From Pannonibacter carbonis (GTDB taxonomy: Bacteria; Pseudomonadota; Alphaproteobacteria; Rhizobiales; Stappiaceae), in the NCBI RefSeq assembly GCF_003012935.1, contig NZ_PUDR01000003.1, positions 1 to 64,000 on the forward strand: 64,000 bases of DNA, given 5' to 3'. Shown in pieces: positions 9,523-17,018 of the stretch. The number at the start of each line of letters is the position of its first letter. Positions within the stretch are counted from its first letter, which is position 1. The notes below the pieces were generated by a model. That model saw nothing but the letters and a program-made list of their open reading frames with translations, did no database searches and was not told the DNA's origin. The translations under genes were made by a program, and so were the position numbers.

Positions 9523-10094
9523 TCGAAAAGCCTGTGCGTCCTACCGTCTTGCTGGGTCGTTCAGTTCTGCGCCTGCTTCATTGGAGCGGGGCTGGCAATA
9601 TCACTGTCGACTGGTGCGAAGACGCAAATCTCTCATTGGTTACGAACTGGGCCGGCATAGGTCCTCGTCTCGATCTGTCAGACAAGAGGTGGATCTCCCC
9701 GAGTGGACCCGCAGCTCACGATCCGAAAACATCTACGCTATTTGCCGACCTGATGACAACAACCAGTCCTCGCATGACAGGGGTCTGCGATCCCGGCCGT
9801 GCATCAGACACGACAGCTCAGTTTGCGGGGATACAAGGGCAAGATGATGCACGCAAGGCGAAAGCGGAAAGCGTGTGCGTTTACTCCCGGTTAAGGGTGC
9901 GGTTGAACACACGCTGTGACATTTGCGACCGGTTGCGCCGGGAGATATTCCAGCGCTGGTGTAAAAATGCGTCGGGCAAGACCGTCTGCCCGACGGTCTT
10001 GCCCGAATGCCTTGCCAGAGTTCCCGGCTCGCAAAGCGACCAGACGGAGAGGTTCACGCGTGACGCCCGGCGGGGGCGGCCGTCACGGGTGCCT
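9523..10094. other. Intergenic region between the PKS and the MttB-family gene
   Basis: This 572-bp non-coding stretch lies upstream of the PKS (minus strand) and downstream of the methyltransferase (minus strand). It is less GC-rich than the flanking genes, as expected for a promoter region of the PKS. Its only clear structure is the terminator hairpin at 9972-10006. No -10/-35 pair could be assigned with confidence, and apparent reading frames through it show no recognisable protein. Confidence 0.6.
9962..10006 (-). terminator. Rho-independent terminator of the MttB-family gene
   Basis: A perfect 15-bp inverted repeat (arms 9972-9986 and 9992-10006, loop of 5) lies about 90 bp past the stop at 10095. 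Read on the minus strand it is followed by GCATTTTTAC, giving the T-run of an intrinsic terminator. It insulates the PKS promoter from the methyltransferase transcript. Confidence 0.85.
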
Positions 10095-11636
10095 TCAGAT
10101 GTTGCTGTCCGGGAACGAGGCCTTGCGCTGCGCCATGAACGCGATCAGCGCCTCGTCGAGTGCCGGGTCGAGTGCCGGGGCCTCGTAATCGGCCAGCATC
10201 TTCTTCCAGATCGCATTGGCGCGCCGGGCTGCATCCAGTTCGCCATCGGCAAGCCACTGCTCATAGGAATTGTTGTCAGCCACCTGCGAGCGGTAGAACG
10301 CGCTCTCGAAGTTGCGCTGGGTGTGGTTCGCGCCGAGGAAGTGGCCGCCGGGACCGACTTCGCGCAGGGCGTCCATCGCCATGCCTTCTTCCGACAGATC
10401 AATGCCCTTGGCCAGCACATGCATCATGCCGAGCTGATCGGCGTCCATGACGAATTTCTCATAGGACGAGCACAGCCCGCCCTCCAGCCAGCCGGCGGCG
10501 TGGAGGCAGAAGTTGACGCCCGACACCACGGTCGCGGCAATCGTCTGGGCCGATTCCTGCGCCGATTGCGCATCCGGCACCTTTGACGAGGTGAAGGATC
10601 CGCCGGAGCGGAACGGTAGGTTCAGCCGTCGTGCAAGCTTTGAGGCACCGTTGAGCAGCAGCGTGCCTTCCGGGCTGCCGAAGGTGGGGGCGCCGGACTG
10701 CATCGAGATCGACGACACGAAGGCGCCGAACACCACAGGCGCACCCGGGCGGATGAGCTGCGTCAGCGCGCAGCCGGCCAGCGCCTCGGCCAGCACCTGT
10801 GCCAGCGTGCCGGCAACCGTCACCGGGCTCATGGCGCCGGCAAGGATGAAGGGCGAGACGATGCAGGCCTGGTTTGCCTTGGCATAGACCTTCAGCGCAC
10901 CGAGCATGGTGGCATCGAAAACCAGCGGCGAGTTGGCGTTGATCAGCTGGATCATGACGCAGTTCTGGTCGACGAATTCCTCGCCGAACAGGATCTGCGC
11001 CATCTTCACCGAATCTTCCGCCCGTTCCGGATGGGTGACCGAGCCCATGAACGGCTTGTCCGACCATTTCATGTGCGAATAGACCATGTCGAAATGGCGC
11101 TTGTTCACCGGCAGGTCGACCGGTTCGCACACCGTGCCGCCCGAATGGTGCATGTAGGGCGACAGGTAAGACAGCTTCACGAAGTTGCGGAAGTCCTCGA
11201 TGGTGCCATAGCGGCGGCCCTTGTCGAGGTCGGTGACGAACGGGGGGCCATAGACTGGGGCAAAGACCAGGTTGTTGCCGCCGATGACCACGTTGCGGGC
11301 CCGGTTGCGTGCATGCTGGACAAACTGCGACGGTGCCGTCTTGACGATCTGCTGCAGCATGCCTTTGGGAAAGCGCACCCGCTCGCCCTGGATATCGGCC
11401 CCGGCTTCTTTCCAGATCGCGATCGTTTCCGGATCGTCGCGGAACTCGATGCCGATTTCCTGCAGGATCACATCGGCCTGCGCCTCGATCTGCGCCGCGC
11501 CTTCATCCGACAGCACGTCGAAGATCGGAATGCCGCGGGTGATATAGGGCAGGCCAAGCCCGCCCGCACCGCTTGCACGGGCTTCACGGCGCGCGCTGCG
11601 CCCCCGGCGGCCGGCAGAAACTGCGACATCAGACAT
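10095..11636 (-). CDS. Trimethylamine methyltransferase (MttB) family protein, non-pyrrolysine, candidate glycine betaine:corrinoid methyltransferase
   Basis: A 513-aa MttB-superfamily (COG5598) protein. The frame is continuous with no in-frame amber codon, so it belongs to the non-pyrrolysine branch that includes MtgB, the glycine betaine:corrinoid methyltransferase, and related enzymes for other quaternary amines. Expected role: transfer of a methyl group from a quaternary amine to the cobalt of the corrinoid protein at 22480-23178. It is divergent from the dimethylglycine-dehydrogenase-like gene at 11967, and glycine betaine minus one methyl is dimethylglycine, so that substrate is favoured by context. 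Proline betaine, carnitine and similar substrates remain possible. The N-terminal ~25 residues are basic and low-complexity. Confidence 0.88.
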   Translation of the reverse strand: MSDVAVSAGRRGRSARREARASGAGGLGLPYITRGIPIFDVLSDEGAAQIEAQADVILQEIGIEFRDDPETIAIWKEAGADIQGERVRFPKGMLQQIVKTAPSQFVQHARNRARNVVIGGNNLVFAPVYGPPFVTDLDKGRRYGTIEDFRNFVKLSYLSPYMHHSGGTVCEPVDLPVNKRHFDMVYSHMKWSDKPFMGSVTHPERAEDSVKMAQILFGEEFVDQNCVMIQLINANSPLVFDATMLGALKVYAKANQACIVSPFILAGAMSPVTVAGTLAQVLAEALAGCALTQLIRPGAPVVFGAFVSSISMQSGAPTFGSPEGTLLLNGASKLARRLNLPFRSGGSFTSSKVPDAQSAQESAQTIAATVVSGVNFCLHAAGWLEGGLCSSYEKFVMDADQLGMMHVLAKGIDLSEEGMAMDALREVGPGGHFLGANHTQRNFESAFYRSQVADNNSYEQWLADGELDAARRANAIWKKMLADYEAPALDPALDEALIAFMAQRKASFPDSNI

Positions 11637-11966
11637 GGGGTAGCTCCCGGAAAAGATCCTGCGTTGCTTTCAACGTCGCTTCCACTGTCGGCCAGGCAGC
11701 AGCAAAAGCCCGTCAAGGAACCGTCTCAGGCTACTCTATTTGCGGCATCCCCCCAGCAGGATCAGGTGCCGCAGCGATTGCTGGAAAACGACATGGCGTG
11801 TCGCCGGCGTGATGCTGCCATGACGCAATTAGGCCAATTGCTCGCCGGGCCGCGCCCGATACTGCCGCTCATGGATTTGACACCCGCGCCGCTCCTCCTG
11901 CCGGACGCGGGCTTTCGCTGCCGGACACTGCACCGGCGCGTGGTCGTGAGTGAAAAGGGATACGAA
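11637..11966. other. Divergent promoter region between the mttB-like and DMGDH-like genes
   Basis: A 330-bp divergent intergenic region that must carry promoters for both genes. No RNA gene or riboswitch fold is apparent. The most distinct element is the short palindrome at 11825-11841. Confidence 0.6.
11825..11841. promoter_or_regulatory. Candidate operator palindrome (GCAATT-N5-AATTGC)
   Basis: A perfect 6-bp inverted repeat with a 5-bp spacer, unusually AT-rich for its surroundings. It lies 126 bp before the start of the DMGDH-like gene inside the divergent promoter region. It could bind a dimeric regulator such as the GlxA/AraC-type protein encoded at 28529. This is position-based inference; a 6-bp arm can occur by chance. 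Confidence 0.35.
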
Positions 11967-14528
11967 ATGTCTGCATTTCCCGAGAAGGCAAAGATCGTCA
12001 TCATCGGCCTCGGCGGCATCGTCGGCGCCTCGGTGGCCCATCACCTGATCGAGCGCGGCTGGGACGACATCGTCGGCATCGACAAGTCCGGCATCCCCAC
12101 CGACATCGGCTCCACCGCCCACGCCTCCGACTTCTGCTACACCACCAGCCACGACTACCTGTCGGTCTGGACAACGCAATACTCCATCGATTTCTTCGAG
12201 AAGATGGGCCACTACGCCCGCATCGGCGGCCTCGAGGTCGTGCGCAAGGGCCACGACAGCTGGATGGAAGAGGTCAAGCGCAAGCTCTCCTCCGCCCGCG
12301 CCTTCGGCACGCGAGCCCATTACGTCTCCCCGTCCGAGATCAAGACGCTGTTCCCCCTCATCGAGGAGGATCAGGTGATGGGCGGCCTGTTCGATCCCGA
12401 CGCCGGCCTCGTCGTGCCGCGCTCGCAGACCGTCGCCGGCAAGCTCGTCGACCAGGGCGAGGCAAGCGGCAAGCTCAAGATCTTCGCCAACACGCCGGCC
12501 CAGTCGCTGATCGTCGAGGGCGGCCGGATCAAGGGCGTCGTCACCCACCGCGGGACGATCATGGCTGACCATGTCATCGTCTGCGCCGGGCTCTGGGGCC
12601 GGCTGATTGCCGAGATGGTGGGCGAGGACCTGCCGGTCATGCCGGTCGACCATCCCCTGACCTTCTTCGGCCCGTTCAACGAGTTTGAGGGCACGGGCAA
12701 GGAAATCGGCTACCCGCTGCTGCGCGACCAGGGCAACTCCGCCTACATGCGCGACACCGGCGACCCGAAGACCACCGAGGGCGGCCAGATCGAGTGGGGC
12801 TATTACGAGACCGACAATCCGCGCATGTGCCACCCGCGTGACCTTCTGGAAAAGCACCAGGCCCGCCTGTCGCCGTCGCAGCGCGACCTTGAGCTGGAGC
12901 AGGTCATGGCCCCGCTGGAGCGCGCCATGGAGCTGACGCCGGTGCTGGCCGAGCTTGGCTACAACGAGAGCCACTCCTTCAACGGCCTGTTGCAGGTCTC
13001 CGCCGCTGGCGGCCCGTCCTGCGGCGAGAGCCAGAAGGTGAGGGGGCTGTGGTACTGCGTCGCCATCTGGGTCAAGGACGGCCCGGGCTATGGCAAGCTG
13101 ATCGCCGACTGGATCACCGACGGCCGCACCGCCATCGACCACAATTCCATCGATTATTCGCGCTTCTACAAGCATCAGCTCACGGAGAAATTCATCGAGG
13201 GCCGCGCTCACGAGGCAGCACAGAAGATCTACTATCCCGCCGTCCACACCCGCGAACCCTATGCCTCGGGCCGTGGTGCCAAGCGCTCACCCTTCTATGA
13301 GCGCGAAGTGGCGCTGGGCGGCCATTTCATGGAGCTGGGCGGCTGGGAGCGTGCCCATGGCTACAAGGCCAACGAGCATCTTCTGGAGAAGTATGGCGAC
13401 CGGGTGCCGGTGCGCGCCAACGAATGGGACAACCGCCACTTCTGGCGCGTCTCCAACGCCGAGCATCTCGCCATGAGCGAGGATTGCGGCATGGTCAATC
13501 TCAGCCACTTCTACATCTTCGACGTGGAAGGGCCGGATCATGTGGAGCTGATGGAATGGCTTTGCGCGGCCAAGATCGGCGGCGATGCCAACATCGGCAA
13601 GGGCATCTACACCCACTTCCTCGATGACGAGGGCATGGTCCGCGCCGACCTCACCGTGATCCGCATGGCCGACCGCTGCCGCATCATCGACGGCGCCGAT
13701 GCCGGTCCGCGCGATTTCCACTACGTGAAGCGCACCGCCGAGGACAAGGGCTTCAACGTCACCGTCACGGATGTCTCGGAAGCCTATGTCACCATCGGCG
13801 TCTGGGGCCCCAACGCCCGTGCGAAGCTGAAGCAGGTGGTGGCCGACCCGGCCGGGCTCGACCCGGAAAACTTCGCCTTCGCCGCCATCAAGCCGATCGA
13901 GATCGCCGGCAAGACCGTCTCCGCCTTCCGCATTTCTTATGTCGGCGAGCAGGGCTGGGAACTGCACATGAAATACGAGGACGGCCTCGCCGTCTGGGAC
14001 GCGCTGCAGGCCGCCGGCATCATGGCCTTCGGCGTCGAGACCTACGCCAACTCCCGCCGCATGGAAAAGAGCCTGCGGCTGCAGAACGCCGATCTCCTCA
14101 CCCAGTACAACCTGATCGAGGCGGATCTTGCCCGTCCGAAGGTGAAGGAGGCCGATTTCCGCGGCAAGGCCAAGCACCTGGAGTACAAGGCGCGCGACAG
14201 GCAGCCGGCCATGCTCTGCACGCTGGTGATGACCGACAATGTCGATGCCGCAGGCGTCGCCCGCTATCCCGTCGGCTCCATGCCGGTGGTGGACCCGTTG
14301 ACCGGCGCGGTCCTCGTCGACAGCCTCGGCCGCCGCTCCTACACCACCTCCGTCGCCTATGGCCCGACCTTGGCCAAGAACATCGCACTCGCCTATCTGC
14401 CCGCAGACTATGCGCAAGTGGGCCGCAAGCTGACCGTTGAATATTTCAACGAAAGCTTCCCCGTCGAGGTCGCCGCCGTGGGCTACAAGCCGCTGTATGA
14501 CCCGGAGAACCTCAAGCCGCGCAGCTGA
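11967..14528 (+). CDS. FAD-dependent oxidoreductase with GcvT domain, dimethylglycine/sarcosine dehydrogenase family
   Basis: An 853-aa protein. The N-terminal FAD half (about 1-380) opens with the Rossmann motif IIGLGGIVGASVA and has GSTAH with His52 at the place where this family attaches FAD covalently. The C-terminal half (about 430-850) is an aminomethyltransferase-type folate-binding domain pair (GCV_T and GCV_T_C). Family members demethylate dimethylglycine or sarcosine oxidatively and pass formaldehyde to tetrahydrofolate as 5,10-methylene-THF. The ATG at 11967 was chosen because it has a GAAAAGGGA-type ribosome site and the FAD motif starts soon after; the frame stays open far upstream without homology. 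Context suggests it acts on the product of the divergent methyltransferase. The exact substrate is not readable from sequence. Confidence 0.88.
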   Translation: MSAFPEKAKIVIIGLGGIVGASVAHHLIERGWDDIVGIDKSGIPTDIGSTAHASDFCYTTSHDYLSVWTTQYSIDFFEKMGHYARIGGLEVVRKGHDSWMEEVKRKLSSARAFGTRAHYVSPSEIKTLFPLIEEDQVMGGLFDPDAGLVVPRSQTVAGKLVDQGEASGKLKIFANTPAQSLIVEGGRIKGVVTHRGTIMADHVIVCAGLWGRLIAEMVGEDLPVMPVDHPLTFFGPFNEFEGTGKEIGYPLLRDQGNSAYMRDTGDPKTTEGGQIEWGYYETDNPRMCHPRDLLEKHQARLSPSQRDLELEQVMAPLERAMELTPVLAELGYNESHSFNGLLQVSAAGGPSCGESQKVRGLWYCVAIWVKDGPGYGKLIADWITDGRTAIDHNSIDYSRFYKHQLTEKFIEGRAHEAAQKIYYPAVHTREPYASGRGAKRSPFYEREVALGGHFMELGGWERAHGYKANEHLLEKYGDRVPVRANEWDNRHFWRVSNAEHLAMSEDCGMVNLSHFYIFDVEGPDHVELMEWLCAAKIGGDANIGKGIYTHFLDDEGMVRADLTVIRMADRCRIIDGADAGPRDFHYVKRTAEDKGFNVTVTDVSEAYVTIGVWGPNARAKLKQVVADPAGLDPENFAFAAIKPIEIAGKTVSAFRISYVGEQGWELHMKYEDGLAVWDALQAAGIMAFGVETYANSRRMEKSLRLQNADLLTQYNLIEADLARPKVKEADFRGKAKHLEYKARDRQPAMLCTLVMTDNVDAAGVARYPVGSMPVVDPLTGAVLVDSLGRRSYTTSVAYGPTLAKNIALAYLPADYAQVGRKLTVEYFNESFPVEVAAVGYKPLYDPENLKPRS

Positions 14529-14639
14529 TCGCCCACAAACCTCTCGTCGCTCCTGCGCAGAAGTGACGAGGGGAGAGCCGTTGCGACAAGGAGCTTCCGC
14601 ATAAGGCCAGCTTCCTGTCACCTAGACATGCCCCACGCG

Positions 14640-14797
14640 CCCCTCTCCCCCCTTGAGGGGGAGATGTCTGCGCAGCAGACAGAGGGGGGGGGGGGGGATC
14701 AGCGCTGCAGCAGACCGGGCGCCGAAGATCATCGCACCGCTGTTCACCCCCCTCTGCCCCCTGCCGGGGGCATCTCCCCCTCAAGGGGGGAGAGGGG
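14640..14797. repeat. Palindromic intergenic element, copy 2 of 4
   Basis: About 158 bp with the same complementary ends as the element at 367-518. It carries an expanded run of G (about 12) after the internal CAGCAGACAGA stretch, the longest homopolymer seen in the four copies. Confidence 0.8.
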
Positions 14798-15181
14798 TGC
14801 TCTCGGCCCAGTTGAGAGCCCACAAACCCCCTCGTCGCTCCTGCGCAGGCAGGAGCCCAGTAACCGAGGCGCGGGATTGTCTGGCGACTGCCTAAGACAC
14901 CCATCATTCTCGATGCTTTCCGGGCCGAGGGGACGCCAAGACCCGCTGACTTTCGTCATGGCCGGGCATGTCCCGGGCATCTTCAAGCCATTGATGTGTT
15001 TGGATCCTCGGCACAAGGCCGAGGATGACGACGCATTGGGGGCAGCCCTGCCAGCCGTCTGACCCCGGTGGTTACTGGGCTCCTGCCTGCGCAGGAGCGA
15101 CGAGGGAGCGGAACCGCTGCGACAAGGTCATCCAGCCTCCGCACAGCGCCGGCCCCCTGCCACCTAGACATGCCCCACGCG

Positions 15182-15333
15182 CCCCTCTCCCCCCTTGAGG
15201 GGGAGATGTCTGCGCAGCAGACAGAGGGGGGGATCAGCGCCGCGGCAGACCCGGCGCCGAAGATCATCGCACCGCTGTTCACCCCCCTCTGCCCCCTGCC
15301 GGGCGCCCCTCTCCCCCTCAAGGGGGAGAGGGG
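15182..15333. repeat. Palindromic intergenic element, copy 3 of 4
   Basis: About 152 bp. The interior (GCGCCGAAGATCATCGCA) matches the copies at 14640 and 15525. The element is preceded by the same CACCTAGACATGCCCCACGC sequence as copy 2, so a longer block including flanks was duplicated. Confidence 0.8.
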
Positions 15334-15524
15334 CATGAGGCGGGAAGGCGGTGTCAAATTCTCGGCTGTCATCCCGGTTTGCCGCATTGCGGCAAGACCG
15401 GGATCCAGTAACCCCGGTGAGGGGGAAGACAGGGGGTACTGGATCCCCGCCTTCGCGGGGATGACAGGAGTGGACGATGGTCTGGAGACACACCCGGTTC
15501 CGTGCCTGCCGGATCGACCACTTT

Positions 15525-15671
15525 CTCTCCCCCCTTGAGGGGGAGATGTCTGCGCCAGCAGACAGAGGGGGGTATCAGCGCCGCGGCAGACCCGGCGCCG
15601 AAGATCATCGCATCGCTGCTCCCCCCCTCTGCCCCCTAGTGGGGGCATCTCCCCCTCAAGGGGGAGAGGGG
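15525..15671. repeat. Palindromic intergenic element, copy 4 of 4
   Basis: About 147 bp, with the same ends and the same interior as the copies at 14640 and 15182. It is followed directly by GTGCTCTCGG, as is copy 2, again indicating duplication of element plus flank. Confidence 0.8.
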
Positions 15672-16003
15672 TGCTCTCGGCGCAGTTGTGCGCACCCCTC
15701 GTCGCTCCTGCGCAGGCAGGAGCCCAGTACCCACTGGGCTGAATTAGGTTTCTCAGGCGGTCACCAGACAAGCAATCGCCTCGATTACTAGGCTCCTGCC
15801 TGCGCAGGAGCGACGAGGGGCGATGCTGAAGCACGCCCACCCCAAAAGCCGTTTTCCCGACACTTGCCGGTGCAAACGGGCTTGAGGGGCGGGTGGGGGT
15901 GGGGGATGTTGGGACAAGGTGCCCGTGATGCGCCGGCCGGCTGGGCAAGCGGCGGCCGGTCGAGAGCGCGCCGAAACACCAAGACAGCCCCGGAAAGACG
16001 ATC

Positions 16004-17014
16004 ATGAGCAAGCTTGAAACCCTCCTCGCCGAAAAGGGCGTGCTGCTGGCCGATGGCGCGACGGGGACCAACCTGTTCCAGATGGGCCTAACCTCCGGCG
16101 ATGCGCCGGAGCTGTGGAACGTCGACGAGCCGGAAAAGATCAAGGCGCTGCACCGGGCCTTTGTCGAGGCGGGTGCGGATATCCTGCTCACCAACACCTT
16201 CGGCGCCAACCGCCATCGCATGAAGCTGCACAAGGTCGAAGACCGGGTGGTGGAGCTGAACGCCGCCGCTGCGCGCCTGGCCCGGGCGGTGGCCGAGGAG
16301 GTGGAGCGCGAGGTGCTGATTGCCGGCTCCATCGGCCCCACGGGCGAACTTCTGGTGCCGCTCGGCGCGCTCACCTATGAGGGCGCGGTTGCGGCCTTTG
16401 CCGAGCAGATCGAGGGGCTGAAGGCGGGCGGCGTCGACATTCTCTGGGCCGAGACCATGTCCGCGCCGGAGGAAATGCAGGCAGCGGCGGAGGCGGCCCA
16501 GGGCTCGGGCCTGCCGCTGGTGATCTCGGCCAGTTTTGACACCGCCGGCCGCACCATGATGGGCCTCACCCCGAAGGCGCTGACCGAGGTGACCTCGACC
16601 TTCGCCTGCACGCCGACGGTGGTGGGTGCCAATTGCGGCGTCGGCGCGTCGGATCTGCTTGCCACCATCCTGCAGCTGTCGGAAGCAAATCCGCAGGCGA
16701 TCATCCTCGCTAAGGGCAATTGCGGCATTCCGGTCATCCAGGGCGACAAGGTGGTCTATTCCGGCACGCCGGAGCTGATGGAAACCTATGCCCACATGGC
16801 GCTGAATGCCGGCGCGCGCATCGTCGGCGGCTGCTGCGGCACCTCGCCGCTTCATCTTGCCGCCATGCGCAAGGCGCTCGACAGCCACACCCCCGGCCCG
16901 CGCCCGACGCTGGAAGACATCATCCGCGACATCGGCCCGCTCGTCTCCCCGCCGAACGAAAACGCCGGCGAGGGACGGGGCGGTGAAGGCCGCAGAGGCC
17001 GGCGCAAGGGTTAG
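16004..17014 (+). CDS. Homocysteine S-methyltransferase family protein (BHMT-like)
   Basis: A 336-aa zinc-dependent methyltransferase with the DGATGTNL opening and the three metal-binding cysteines of the family: Cys211 (GANCGVGAS) and Cys277/Cys278 (GGCCGTSP). Family members move a methyl group from betaine, S-methylmethionine or a corrinoid/folate donor to homocysteine, giving methionine. In this cluster it could be a betaine-homocysteine methyltransferase or accept the methyl from the corrinoid protein. The C-terminus is an Arg/Gly-rich tail of about 18 residues. It converges on the activator gene with only 4 bp between the two stops, so no terminator fits there. Confidence 0.88.
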   Translation: MSKLETLLAEKGVLLADGATGTNLFQMGLTSGDAPELWNVDEPEKIKALHRAFVEAGADILLTNTFGANRHRMKLHKVEDRVVELNAAAARLARAVAEEVEREVLIAGSIGPTGELLVPLGALTYEGAVAAFAEQIEGLKAGGVDILWAETMSAPEEMQAAAEAAQGSGLPLVISASFDTAGRTMMGLTPKALTEVTSTFACTPTVVGANCGVGASDLLATILQLSEANPQAIILAKGNCGIPVIQGDKVVYSGTPELMETYAHMALNAGARIVGGCCGTSPLHLAAMRKALDSHTPGPRPTLEDIIRDIGPLVSPPNENAGEGRGGEGRRGRRKG

Positions 17015-17018
17015 TCCT

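Larger units (their letters stand above)
14529..16003. repeat. 1.5-kb intergenic nest of inverted repeats
   Basis: No gene is supported in this 1475-bp stretch. It contains three copies of the ~150-bp palindromic element (listed separately). It also holds two pairs of inverted copies of a sequence containing GTCGCTCCTGCGCAGGCAGG and its complement (about 14845-14876 with 15069-15107; about 15697-15733 with 15785-15821), and a further inverted-repeat block at about 15367-15470 built on GGATCCCCGCCTTCGCGGG. All are hairpin-forming and probably transcribed at low level from the flanking genes. Apparent frames here are repeat read-through. Confidence 0.8.

Noticed and set aside
10095-11636. Pyrrolysine-containing MttB (in-frame amber codon)
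   Set aside because: The reading frame is continuous over 513 codons without an internal TAG, and no pylT or pylS gene is in the window, so it belongs to the non-pyrrolysine branch.
11829-14621. Two long minus-strand frames opposite the DMGDH-like gene
   Set aside because: The plus strand encodes a complete FAD/GcvT protein. The minus frames have repetitive Val/Gly/His/Asp composition and no homology, as expected for antisense shadows.
14541-15821. Peptide-coding frames through the palindromic elements (for example 14983-16374 on the minus strand, over 460 codons)
   Set aside because: The frames translate repeat units (recurring SPLEGEM, SLLRRQEPS and similar), start and stop inside repeats, and have no ribosome sites. 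They are read-through of non-coding repeats.
14529-16003. CRISPR array in the repeat nest
   Set aside because: The repeats are long, palindromic, of three kinds, and irregularly spaced in both orientations. There are no uniform 25-40 bp direct repeats with unique spacers and no cas genes.
15830-16003. SAM-, SAH- or cobalamin-responsive riboswitch before the BHMT-like gene
   Set aside because: The leader is GC-rich and lacks the conserved B12-box or the SAM-II/SAH core sequences as far as I can see by eye. A covariance-model search (Rfam) would be decisive.
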